NCBI GenBank assembly: GCA_963989245.1
Contig: OZ022347.1
Span: forward strand, 243,544-307,543
Length of the DNA: 64,000 nt
Direction of reading: 5' to 3'
Source of the DNA: Nansenia antarctica
Taxonomy: Eukaryota > Chordata > Actinopteri > Argentiniformes > Microstomatidae
In this document: positions 32,815 to 42,876 of the stretch, in pieces
Position numbering within the stretch: position 1 is the first letter of the stretch
Layout: every line of letters starts with the position of its first letter
Notes under the pieces: model-generated
Database searches by the model: none
What the model was told of the DNA's origin: nothing
What the model saw: only the letters and a program-made list of their open reading frames with translations
Translations under genes and position numbers: made by a program

Positions 32815-32995
32815 GGATAGGGTTGGGGTGCTTAGGTGGCGTAGCGGGTTAAGCGTCGACCCGGTTCAATTCCGGCCGCGGACATATCCTGCATGTCATC
32901 CCTTCTCTGTCTCTCCTGTCTAAATCTCTACTGTCTCTATCAATAAAAAGAAAAATACGAGTGGGACTGCCCCACTCAGAAAAAATAACTTTAAA
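32815..32995 (+). mobile_element. SINE-C, tRNA-derived
   Basis: Head GGTGGCGTAGCGGGTTAAGC, box B-like GGTTCAATTCCGG, body GACATATCCTGCATGTCATC, and tail CTGTCTCTATCAATAAAAAG followed by GAGTGGGACTGCCCC. Relatives lie at 53.55, 54.99 and 57.06 kb. Confidence 0.85.
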
Positions 32996-33360
32996 AAGGA
33001 TAGGGTTAGAATGTCTTTAAGTACAAGTGTCCCCTGTGTAAACTGACATGAACTGGCGGAATTCAGTTGCTTTCCAACTGTCACTCGTCCAAACTGCTAG
33101 GCTTGTGAACAAGGATGTCTGGCACTTCTGGTTTGGATTAAAGACATGCTAGGGCTTGTACTTGAAATCAAACACGTCCCAATTCATTAGGCTCTTGCCA
33201 TGCATCCAAGTAAATAAAGTCATTTCTTCTAGATCAACCTGCATGAAGCATATAATCAACAAGGAATGCCTTCGCCATGTCTGTGCCAAGCACTGTGAAC
33301 GGAGACAAGTATTGTTATGATGTTGTTGTGACCGCTCTCTAATCGACCTGTCAGTGTACA

Positions 33361-35640
33361 TTTACATTTACATTTTTGGCATTTGGCAGAAGGCTTTTAC
33401 TCAAAGCTGACTTACAACAAATACATTTGTCTAAGTAATTGAATCATCTATCAATCAGTCGTCGCAAGAAAAAGTAATCTATGCTCGGGCCAGAGGCCAT
33501 TGGCAGTAAAAAAAAAATGCTAGAGGAAGGAAGAATTCTTTTTTTTCTTCTTTTTTCTTTTTTCAATGTACAGTAGAGAAACTCAACAGGGGGGGTAGAG
33601 GGGACGGAGAGGTTTCAGGGGAAAGTCTTGACAGCAGTGGGAAGCTCGTTCCACCAGCGGCGTGCCAGGGCGGTGAAAGGTCGTGACTGGGTAGCGCAAC
33701 TGTTGCAACCCCGTAGAGGCGGTGGTGCCAGTCGGCCAGCAGAGGTGGAAGAGCGGAGTGAACAGGCAGGTGTATGGGGGGCTGACCATTGCTTGCATGT
33801 AGGAGGGGGGAGTTCCCTTTGCTGCCCATTAGGCGAGCACCAGGGGTCTTGAATCTGACTGCTACTGGGAGCCAGTGAAGGGTGTGAAGGAGAGGGGTAA
33901 CATGGGAGAATTTGGGGAGGTTGAACACTAGATGGGTGGCAGAGGTCTGATGGCGGAGGCGGGGAGTCCGGCCAGGAGTGCGTTGCAGTAGTCATGTCGG
34001 GAGACGACCGGTGACTGGGTCAAGAGTTAAGCTGCTTCTCTGGTGAGGAATGGACGTATCCTTCTGATGTTGTAGAGGAAGAATCTGCAGGAGCGTGCTG
34101 TCGCTGTGATGTTCGCCGCACAGGATAAGTGGTTGTCGAGGATCAGCCCAAGGTTCTTGGCTGTCTGGGAGGAGGTCTTGGAGAGGGCAGGCTTTTCCAG
34201 GAAAAAGAGTCACTCAGTCTTGTTCAGCTTGAGCTTGAGGTGGTGGGATGACATCCAAGCAGAAATGTCTGCAAGACACGCAGAGACACGTGTTGCCACC
34301 TGTCAGTCAGAGGGGGGGGAAGGACAGTTGAGTTGAGTGTTGTCTGCGTAGCCGTAGTAGAAGAAGCCATGTGAGGAAATTACTGAACCAAGAGATTTGG
34401 TATAGAGGGAGAACAGTAGGGGCCCTAGGATGGAGCCCTGGGGGACCCCAGTGGTATAGAGGGAGAACAGTAGGGGCCCTAGGATGGAGCCCTGGGGGAC
34501 CCCAGTGGTATAGAGGGAGAACAGTAGGGGCCCTAGGATGGAGCCCTGGGGGACCCCAGTGGTATAGAGGGAGAACAGTAGGGGCCCTAGGATGGAGCCC
34601 TGGGGGACCCCAGTGGTATAGAGGGAGAACAGTAAGGGCCCTAGGACAGAGCCCTGAGGGACCCCAGTGGTATAGAGGGAGAACAGTAAGGGCCCTAGGA
34701 CAGAGCCCTGAGGGACCCCAGTGGTATAGAGGGAGAACAGTAGGGGCCCTAGGACAGAGCCCTGGGGGACCCCAGTGGTATAGAGGGAGAACAGTAGGGA
34801 CCCTAGGACAGAGCCCTGGGGGACCCCAGTGGTATAGAGGGAGAACAGTAGGGGCCCTAGGACAGAGCCCTGAGGGACCCCAGTGGTATAGAGGGAGAAC
34901 AGTAGGGGCCCTAGGATAGAGCCCTGGGGGACCCCAGTGGTATAGAGGGAGAACAGTAAGGGCCCTAGGACAGAGCCCTGCGGGACCCCAGTGGTATAGA
35001 GGGAGAACAGTAGGGGCCCTAGGACAGAGCCCTGAGGGACCCCAGTGGTATAGAGGGAGAACAGTAGGGGCCCTAGGATGGAGCCCTGGGGGACCCCAGT
35101 GGTATAGAGGGAGAACAGTAGGGGCCCTAGGACAGAGCCCTGAGGGACCCCAGTGGTATAGAGGGAGAACAGTAGGGGCCCTAGGATGGAGCCCTGGGGG
35201 ACCCCAGTGGTATAGAGGGAGAACAGTAAGGGCCCTAGGACAGAGCCCTGAGGGACCCCAGTGGTATAGAGGGAGAACAGTAGGGGCCCTAGGATGGAAC
35301 CCTGGGGGACCCCAGTGGTATAGAGGGAGAACAGTAAGGGCCCTAGGACAGAGCCCTGAGGGACCCCAGTGGTATTGAGGGAGAACAGTAGGGGCCCTAG
35401 GATGGAGCCCTGAGGGACCCCAGTGGTATAGAGGGAGAACAGTAGGGGCCCTAGGACAGAGCCCTGAGGGACCCCAGTGGTATAGAGGGAGAACAGTAGG
35501 GGCCCTAGGATGGAGCCCTGGGGGACCCCAGTGGTATAGCGGGAGAACAGTAGGGGCCCTAGGACAGAGCCCTGAGGGACCCCAGTGTGAGGGTTCGAGG
35601 AGAGGACGGCAATCCTCTCCACATCACTTGGCAAGAGCGA
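33361..35640 (-). mobile_element. LINE-B (CR1/L2 group) with a 22-fold repeated RT motif
   Basis: Read on the minus strand from 35640: a 16-residue lead, 22 repeats of an 18-residue RT block, then GYADNTQL (the catalytic Y-A-D-D site with the second Asp changed to Asn). Next come FFPGKACPLQDL, RSSLTLDPVT, HTLHWLPVAVRFK and ARRWWNELPTAVKTFP, and a 3' UTR ending in a (TAAATG)n tail at 33361. The coding part after the array has frameshifts at several places. Its 3' UTR is the source of the solo tails at 20.7, 21.0, 52.7 and 57.5 kb. Confidence 0.9.
34303..35634 (-). pseudogene. RT motif array ORF, 443 codons, 22 x 54 bp
   Basis: The open frame holds 22 copies of TGVPQGSVLGPLLFSLYT or its Ile version (GSILG), spanning about 34398-35590. 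This block is the conserved non-LTR RT motif B region that positions the template and incoming nucleotide. Because 54 is divisible by three, the frame survives all copies. Val and Ile units alternate in part, and single units carry SRYT, SLNT or GSLLF. A working RT has one copy, so no normal fold is expected. The start Met may be chance. Its DNA holds the palindromic core AGGGCCCTA. Confidence 0.93.
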
Positions 35641-35682
35641 TCAGCCAGGTAGGATGGAAACCCCCCTCTCCCCTGTGTACCC

Positions 35683-35767
35683 CTCTATACCTCCTATATT
35701 CTGATGTACCCCTCTATACCTCCTATATCCTGATGTACCCCTCTATACCTCCTATATCCTGATGTGT
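35683..35767 (+). repeat. 28-bp tandem triplication
   Basis: Three copies of TACCCCTCTATACCTCCTAT and ATCCTGATG. Confidence 0.92.
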
Positions 35768-35873
35768 CCCGCTCAAGCCAGACTTCCTTCTGGGTCCACC
35801 TCTCACATCTATAGTAGAACATTGTTTTGTGCCTTTTACCATGGCTCACCACAGACTATACATACAGGACGGC

Positions 35874-35874
<1 letters not shown>

Positions 35875-35918
<44 letters not shown>

Positions 35919-36593
35919 TTTATTTGTATAGTGCTTTTCCTGCAAACGTTGCAGCTCAAAGTGCTTTAATCATTATATAATCTTAATTTCATTATTTTGT
36001 AACTTAAATGCAATATTAAAAGGATGGTTTTTATATTCTTAATTTAATTATTTAGTAATTTAAAGGCAATATTAAAAAGATGGGTTTTTAGTCTTGACTT
36101 GAACATATTTGCTGAGGTTGCATCCCTAATGTAAACTGGCAGTGCATTCCCCAATTTGGGTGCATAAAGTGAGAATGCAGTCTCACCAAATCTCTTCTTT
36201 TGTACATGTGGTACACAGAGAAAACCAGCGTCAGAAGACCTGAGAGCTCTATTGGGCTGATATGCTAGCAGAAGACCTGAGAGCTCTATTGGGCTGATAT
36301 GCTAGCAGAAGACCTGAGAGCTCTATTGGGCTGATATGCTAGCAGAAGACCTGAGAGCTCTATTGGGCTGATATGCTAGCAGAAGACCTGAGAGCTCTAT
36401 TGGGCTGATATGCTAGCAGAAGACCTGAGAGCTCTATTGGGCTGATATGCTAGCAGAAGACCTGAGAGCTCTATTGGGCTGATATGCTAGCAGAAGACCT
36501 GAGAGCTCTATTGGGCTGATATGCTAGCAAAAGGTATTTCAAATATTCTGGTGCTGTGCCAGTGAGAGCTTTATAAACAAGCAGATTTATAAC
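35875..36593 (-). mobile_element. L2-like LINE 3' end, copy 3, with ~8 units
   Basis: (AAT)n 35875-35916, TTTATTTGTATAGTGCTTTT, the C-terminal block and about eight 37-bp units (36235-36525). It carries an internal duplication of TTTAATTATTTAGTAATTTA (35985-36065) in the tail. It is truncated where the L1 insertion begins. Confidence 0.9.
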
Positions 36594-38097
36594 AGGTAGT
36601 GTACATGTCCTCTGGTGGTCTTGGATTGCCTAATTTCCAGTTTTATTTTTGGTCAACAACCCTTCGTGCTCTTCACACCTGGCTCAACCCAGATGCACAA
36701 GTAGCCTGGCGATCTCTGGAGGAGAAGTTGGTGAGCCCACATAGGCTTCAGGATGTTATCTATTCTAACATTCCTCTCAAAACCTGTAAATCCAAGTTTG
36801 GCCCTTTAATCTCTCATCTTGTCGCCACATGGAGAACTGTAGAAATGCAGGCCAACATTCATCTGAAGTTCCATCCTTACACTCCGTTATTTAATAACTT
36901 TGCCATTTGCTCAGGAGGTCGCCCCATTTCCTTCCCTCAGTGGAGTGGAAGAGGGGTTTACACCCTATCTGACATCACTGTAGGTAATGAATTTAGATCA
37001 TTTCAAGACCTGCAATCTCACTTTAATTTACCTGGCACCTCTTTCTTTTTCTACCTCCAGCTCCGCAGTGCCCTACGGGCATACGGAGTTCCCTGGGGAG
37101 AAGACTTGAAGGTACATCCCATCCACAAAACGTTTGTTGGTAAACCTACCACAGCCTTAGTCTCTAACCTATACACACTTATGATCAAATGTGCAGATAT
37201 CCCTCTACAAATTAACTTGCGTTGGAGCCATGACCTTTCTATCTCACCATCTACAATCAATTGGACTACGGTTTGGAGTAAGATCAACTTAGCATCTCGC
37301 AACCCCAATCATCAGATGATTCACTATAACTTTGCACACAGGCTATACTGTACACCCCGCAAACTTTTTTTTATGAAATTAACACCCTCGCCAAACTGTC
37401 AGTTATGCTCATTAAACACAACAGGAACTTTCATCCATATGGTGTGGGATTGCCCTGGTGTTAAATCATTCTGGGGTATGGCCATCAATAAGATGTCTGA
37501 GTTTCTTGGGTTCTCTATCCCCTGCTCCCCAATAATTCTACTACTGAATGATTTTACCAGTTTAAATTTATCAATGATGCACCAACGCTGGCTTCTGGTA
37601 GGCCTCACAGCCGCCAAAAAACTGGTAGCTCAGAGGTGGAAAGACCCCCATGACTTGTCCTATCAGCATTGGTTAAACACTGTGTTAGATCTAGCCAAAC
37701 TAGAAAGGTCCGTGGCCAGCATGCATGGCGCTCAAGCAAAGAATATTAGTTTATGGACTTCCTTTATAGAATGTATGCAGAGGTGATATGCATAACTTAT
37801 GGTTTGTAATGGGGTGGGTATTGATATTTGAGTATTATAGTATTTAATGTTTTATGTTTATCCTATTAAGTTTATTTATTTTATTTGGTGGCATTTATGT
37901 TGAGCTGGTTTAAATCCTTCGTGAGGGTTTTTGGGCGGAGTAATACCTTGGTGTGGGAGGGTGGGTGGGGGGAATGTGTGCAGGTATGAAATGATGTGTA
38001 TTTTGGTAATTGTTTTGTCATTGTCCTTTGTGTGTTTGTACATAAATCAAATCAAAATAAAAAAATTTGATCACAAAAAAAAGGTAGTGTACATGTC
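36594..38097 (+). mobile_element. Young-looking L1-type LINE insertion with perfect 16-bp target duplication
   Basis: AGGTAGTGTACATGTC occurs at 36594-36609 and again at 38082-38097, directly after the A-rich end (TCACAAAAAAA). Between them lies a 5'-truncated L1-type element: the C-terminal ORF2 and a ~290-bp 3' UTR. The perfect flanks and open frame suggest recent insertion. Confidence 0.92.
36611..37786 (+). CDS. L1-type ORF2 C-terminal fragment, 391 codons, open
   Basis: The frame starts in GGLGLPNFQFYFWSTTLRAL, the junction after the RT domain of L1/Tx1-like ORF2 proteins, and runs to TGA without a break. A cysteine-histidine motif C-x2-C-x9-H-x4-C (CQLCSLNTTGTFIHMVWDC, about two thirds along) is the C-terminal zinc-knuckle-like motif of L1 proteins. 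The conserved end KKLVAQRWK follows. Endonuclease and RT domains are absent through 5' truncation, so no start codon belongs to it. The intact frame contrasts with every other LINE here. Confidence 0.9.
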   Translation, partial: SGGLGLPNFQFYFWSTTLRALHTWLNPDAQVAWRSLEEKLVSPHRLQDVIYSNIPLKTCKSKFGPLISHLVATWRTVEMQANIHLKFHPYTPLFNNFAICSGGRPISFPQWSGRGVYTLSDITVGNEFRSFQDLQSHFNLPGTSFFFYLQLRSALRAYGVPWGEDLKVHPIHKTFVGKPTTALVSNLYTLMIKCADIPLQINLRWSHDLSISPSTINWTTVWSKINLASRNPNHQMIHYNFAHRLYCTPRKLFFMKLTPSPNCQLCSLNTTGTFIHMVWDCPGVKSFWGMAINKMSEFLGFSIPCSPIILLLNDFTSLNLSMMHQRWLLVGLTAAKKLVAQRWKDPHDLSYQHWLNTVLDLAKLERSVASMHGAQAKNISLWTSFIECMQR

Positions 38098-38435
38098 TGC
38101 CTTGGTGCAGCCCGCATGCACAGTCCCTGGTCTGGAAGTCTCTTTATTTCCTGTGTAGTGTCACGAAGAAATTCAAGATGATTTGGCTTAGAATGTCACA
38201 TGTCTTAGAATGTCACATGTCTTAGAATGTCACATGTCTTAGAATGTCACATGTCAGTACAACTGTAAAACACACTGGTGGGTAACCGGGCCAAACTCAC
38301 ACGCATCATCAACATCTGTTAACTTCATGAACTTTCAAACTTTGCGCAAGCCCACAAAGTTTCTTCAGGAACTTCTTTCTAGTTCATGTTCTTCCAAATG
38401 TTTCCATTGCTTCTCCTTGTACAACTTTTAAGATA
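38098..38435 (+). other. Unique stretch with 17-bp tandem repeat (38189-38256)
   Basis: Four copies of TTAGAATGTCACATGTC. The remainder has no recognised feature. Confidence 0.8.
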
Positions 38436-38580
38436 GTTTGTTTAGTTTAGTTTAGTTTAGTTTATTTAGCAGACATGAAACGGTGCAGGGAGGGCGGGAA
38501 GCCCAGAAGGCTTGTACATAGTTCCTCTCCCGTCAACAGCAGGTTTCACTGTAACACAAAGAACACCTAATACATGTAAA
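38436..38580 (-). mobile_element. Probable LINE tail fragment with (TTTAG)n end
   Basis: GTTTAGTTTAGTTTAGTTTA, then TTTAGCAGACATGAAACGGT and TTGTACATAGTTCC resemble a reversed retroelement tail. The stretch 38600-39005 is A-rich with no feature. Confidence 0.45.
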
Positions 38581-39009
38581 TAAGATAAAAGAAACCACAA
38601 ACAAGATCATATCCATGGGGCAGAAAGGCAGGATAGCACCAAAAAAAAAGAAACTGAAAAAAGACACAAGGATAGACCTACATAGTTTTCTCAAAACACA
38701 TCAAGAAAAGAAAAACTGAAATAAGAGCAAAAGGCATGGAAAGGAAAAAAAGTTATGAAGAATTTGAAGATATTCACACCAATCCAATTTTACAACGTAC
38801 AGAAAGGTCTAACTCGCATTGTTATGACTTGGTTTTGATATCTATTAAACTTTTTAAATTGAATGTTGGTTTTGGTTATGTGACAGGGTCTGGTGAAAAA
38901 GTCACCAAGTTAGGGCAAGGTTATTTTGGGTTTTTTGTGTACAGATTATGAAAGTGCAGATTGTAAGCTTTCAAATCATGTCTCACACACTGAGAATAGT
39001 TGAAGAAGA

Positions 39010-39084
39010 TGCAGCACCAGTCAAAAGTTTGGACACACTTTCTCATTCATTTGACTGGTGTCCAAACTGTTGACTGGTACTGTA
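39010..39084. mobile_element. 75-bp Tc1-like foldback (ends only)
   Basis: CACCAGTCAAAAGTTTGGAC at the left faces GTCCAAACTGTTGACTGGTA at the right. The first is the known terminal sequence of a fish Tc1-like family. Everything between the ends is gone. Confidence 0.8.
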
Positions 39085-39165
39085 TGCTTATTTGAATGTT
39101 GGTACACCTCAAACCAAATACTGGAGAAACTCGCTCTGAATCAAAACACACGTATTTGCTACATC

Positions 39166-39182
39166 GCATCTATCTATCTATC

Positions 39183-39261
<79 letters not shown>

Positions 39262-39288
39262 GTCTGTCTGTCTGTCTATACATGTCGT
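39166..39288 (+). repeat. (TATC)n microsatellite
   Basis: About 28 TATC units passing into four TGTC units. Confidence 0.97.
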
Positions 39289-39448
39289 TGCCTGTTTTCA
39301 TTCCTCTATTGGTAACTTGTCACACTTGTCTTTCATGTGTATTTGCATTTTTGTAACATGTTATATACATGCTGGTACCTGCAAAATATGTTTCTAACCT
39401 CAATGGGTCTTACCTGGTTAAATAAGGTTTAAATACAAAATAAATATG

Positions 39449-40516
39449 TCAGCTGGGAGGAGGGGGTATGCCAGCAGGGCATGGGCCGGATTTGAATCCC
39501 TGCCGACATGGGAATAATTGCACTGTAGGTCATGGTAACAGACCACTGGACCACCCCAGGTCATGGTACCAGACCACTGGACCACCCCAGGCCATGGTAC
39601 CAGACCACTGGACCACCCCAGGCCATGGTGCTAGACCACTGGACCACCCCAGGCCATGGTGCTAGACCACTGGACCACCCCAGGCCATGGGGCTAGACCA
39701 CTGGACCACCCCAGGCCATGGTACCAGACCAATGGACCACCCCAGGCCATGGTAACAGACCACTGGACCACCCCAGGCCATGGTACCAGACCACTGGACC
39801 ACCCCAGGCCATGGTAACAGACCACTGGACCACCCCAGGCCATGGTGCTAGATCACTGGACCACCCCAGGCCATGGGGCTAGACCACTGGACCACCCCAG
39901 GCCATGGTGCTAGACCACTGGACCACCCCAGGCCATGGGGCTAGACCACTGGACCACCCCAGGCCATGGTACCAGACCACTGGACCACCCCAGGCCATGG
40001 TGCTAGACCACTGGACCACCCCAGGCCATGGGGCTAGACCACTGGACCACCCCAGGCCATGGTTCTAGACCACTGGACCACCCCAGGCCATGGTACCAGA
40101 CCACTGGACCAACCCAGGCCATGGTACCAGACCACTGGACCAACCCAGGCCATGGTACTAGACCACTGGACCACCCCAGGCCATGGTGCTAGACCACTGG
40201 ACCACCCCAGGCCATGGTGCTAGACCACTGGACCACCCCAGGCCATGGTACTAGACCACTGGACCACCCCAGGCCATGGTGCTAGACCACTGGACCTCCC
40301 CAGGCCATGGTGCTAGACCACTGGACCACCCCAGGCCATGGTGCTAGACCACTGGACCTCCCCAGGCCATGGTACCAGACCACTGGACCTCCCCAGGCCA
40401 TGGTGCTAGACCACTGGACCACCCCAGGCCATGGTATCAGACCACTGGACCACCCCAGGCCATGGTACTAGACCACCCCATGCCATGGTACCAGACCACT
40501 GGACCACCCCAGGCCA
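39449..40516 (-). mobile_element. SINE-D whose 5' head is amplified
   Basis: On the minus strand the head GGTGGTCCAGTGGTCTG and then box B-like GGATTCAAATCCGG (39490 region) mark a tRNA-derived SINE. Upstream of the head lie about 32 further tandem head copies. Confidence 0.75.
39520..40515 (+). repeat. 31-bp minisatellite (~32 units) from the SINE-D head
   Basis: The unit contains CCATGGTGCTAGACCACTGG and ACCACCCCAGG. Variation centres on GGTACC, GGTGCT, GGGGCT and GGTAAC. The minus strand of each unit holds TGGTCCAGTGGTC, which matches a pol III box A. Confidence 0.95.
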
Positions 40517-40744
40517 CAACAAACCATTATACTTTTTAAATAATACAAACTTGAAAGTGGAAAATAAAACATGGCGGTTGGAATGTTGATTTAGGCCAAC
40601 ATTCTGAGAGCTCCATCGTATCTAACTCTTCTATCTACAGCATATATGTCTATAATATACTGTATCTACCTCCAATCGTCTATCTATCATTAACCTGGTA
40701 TAAACAGTTTATTGAGTTGTAAGCTGTGCCATACCTTGTACCTT
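40517..40744. other. Unique stretch, no feature recognised
   Basis: AT-rich and without a repeat or exon signature. Confidence 0.5.
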
Positions 40745-40950
40745 AAATTGACACATTGTATCTAAGTGTGTTAAATTGACACATTGTATATCTGAGTGTG
40801 TTAAATTGACACATTGTATATCTGAGTGTGTTAAATTGACACATTGTATATCTGAGTGTGTTAAATTGACACATTAATAGAGTGTTTAATAGGGTGTAAG
40901 TATGTTTAATAGAGTGTAAGTATGTTTAATAGGGTGTAAGTATGTTTAAT
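40745..40950 (+). repeat. 30-bp array followed by a 20-bp array
   Basis: Four units of TTAAATTGACACATTGTATA plus TCTGAGTGTG, then four units of GTGTAAGTATGTTTAATAG. The 20-bp units resume at 42877 beyond the LINE. Confidence 0.93.
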
Positions 40951-42876
40951 ACTTTACAATTCTCAGATGGCAACGCTGCCTCTGTCTGGAAGGGTCTAAA
41001 ACAAATCACCAACTATAAACCAAAACCCCCTCAGACCACAGAAAGCACTCTCCCTGCAAATGAACTGAACAAGTTTTACTGCAGATTCGAACTACAGTCT
41101 GCCCCCTCTGCTACTGCCCCCCCTCCCCCCCCTCTCCCCAACCTCCCCTCCTCCTCCCTTCTCTTCCCTGAGCCCCACCCCCTCTGCCCGCCCACACCTC
41201 TCTGTCTCAGAGGGAGAGGTGAACCGCCTGTTCAAGAGACAGAACCCCCGGAAGGCGGCCGGTCCGGATGCTGTCTCACCCTCCATGTTGAAGTTCTGCG
41301 CTGACCAGCTGTCCCCTGTGTTCAGCAACATCTTCAACTCCTCCCTGGAGTGCTGTCAGGTACCAGCCTGCTTCAAGACCTCCACCATTATCCCTGTCCC
41401 CAAAAAGTCGAGGATCACAGGCCTGAATGACTACAGACCCGTTGCCCTGACCTCTGTAGTCATGAAGGTCTTTGAACGCCTCGTCCTTGCCGATCTGAAG
41501 TCCATCACAGACCCTCTCCTAGACCCCCTGCAGTTCGCGTATAGAGCCAACAGGTCCGTGGAGGACGCGGTCAACATGGCTCTTCACTATGTCCTGGAAC
41601 ATCTGGACACAGCCGGGACCTACGCCAGAATCCTGTTCGTTGACTTCAGTTCGGCGTTCAACACTATCTTGCCACCCATACTGGAGTGTGGGCTCTCTGC
41701 ACTGCAGGTGCCTGACTACACCTGCAGGTGGATCACGAACTTTCTGTCCAACAGGACCCAGCGGGTGAAGCTCGGGAAGTCCATATCTGAGCTGAGGACC
41801 ATCAGCACTGGTTCCCCGCAGGGCTGCGTCCTGTCTCCCCTCCTGTTTTCCCTCTACACCAACTGCTGTACCTCCAGCCACCAGTCGGTCAAGCTCCTCA
41901 AGTTCGCGGACGATACCACCCTGGTAGGGCTCATCTCCAGGGGGGATGAATCTGCTTACAGGAGCGAGATTGACTTGGTGGTCTCCTGGTGCACCCGGAA
42001 CAACCTAGAGCTGAATGCTCTTAAGACAGTGGAGCTGATAGTGGACTTCAGGAGGAACCCACCCCCTCCCTCTCCAATCATACTGGGAGGCACTCCAGTC
42101 ACCACAGTGGAGTCATGCCGCTTCCTTGGGGTGACAGTCTCTCGGGACTTGAAGTGGGGGCCCAACATCGACGCCCTCACAAAAAAGGCCCAGAAGAGAC
42201 TGTTTGTTTTTCCTGAGGCAGCTCAGGAAATTCCACCTTCCAAAGACCACGCTGGTGAACTTCTACACGGCCATCATTGAGTCCATCGTCACCTCCGCCA
42301 TCATCATCTGGTTCCCCGCTGCAGCGGCCAAGGACAAGGCCAAGCTGCAGCGGGTGATACGCTCGGCGGAGAGGGTGATTGGCTTCCCTTTGCCCCCCCT
42401 TGAGGCCCTGTTTAAAAGTAGGGCTTTGGGGAGGGCCAGGAAGATCATGGCTGACCCCGCACACCCAGGACACGGTCTCTTCGCCCCGCTCCCCTCAGGC
42501 AGGAGGGTGCGGTCCCTAAAAACTGTGAAGGCCCGACATGCACACAGCTTTTTCCCCACAGCCATCCGGCTCCTAAATGCCGCTGCCCCCCCCCCCCCTG
42601 ACCTGACCCCTATCTATCTACCCTCCCTCCACCCCCACCCAGAGAGCTTTGGACTGTCTGGATATGAACACTTGAACACTTGATCTCTGCACTTTATATT
42701 TATATTAATTACGACTCTTGCACTATGATGTTGGTTTGCACTGTCTTGTCCTGTCTTGCACCTGTCCTGCTGTAAACCGTGCTCCACTGTCCCAAACCAA
42801 ATTCCTAACATGTTTACATGTCATGGCAATAAAGTCTTCTGATTCTGATTCTGATTCTGATTCTGATTCTGAATAG
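40951..42876 (+). mobile_element. CR1/Rex1-group LINE, 5'-truncated, best-preserved RT here
   Basis: A 1.9-kb insertion in the 20-bp array, ending in AATAAAGTC and five TTCTGA units. Coding order: SVWKGLKQITNYKP; a Pro-rich linker; RKAAGPDAVSPSMLKF; LNDYRPVALTSVVMKVFERL; LFVDFSSAFNTI (motif A Asp); STGSPQGCVLSPLLFSLYT; LLKFADDTTLVGLIS (catalytic Asp pair intact); LGVTVSRDLKW; HPGHGLFAPLPSGRR. Frame breaks occur in the poly-C linker near 41150-41215 and at about 42200, where four extra bases (TTTG) split RLFFLRQLRKF. Confidence 0.92.
41219..42203 (+). pseudogene. Reverse transcriptase core, frame-broken at both ends
   Basis: About 328 codons of continuous RT from EVNRLFKRQNPRKAAGPDAV to KKAQKRLF. 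All seven RT blocks seem present, including DFSSAFNT, SPQGCVLSPLLFSLYT and FADDTT. The start and end are frameshifts rather than real termini. The downstream frame 42204-42683 continues with FFLRQLRKFHLPKTTLVNFY, then IWFPAAAAKDKAKLQRVIR and a poly-C tract (42588) before the stop. Confidence 0.9.

Noticed and set aside
34371..34919. 182-codon plus-strand ORF (repeated WYRGRTVGALG)
   Set aside because: Antisense shadow of the RT motif array; the minus frame matches a known protein motif.
36599..37786. The 395-codon ORF as a host gene
   Set aside because: It is the ORF2 end of an L1-type LINE with target duplication and A-rich tail; its apparent start lies in the target duplication.
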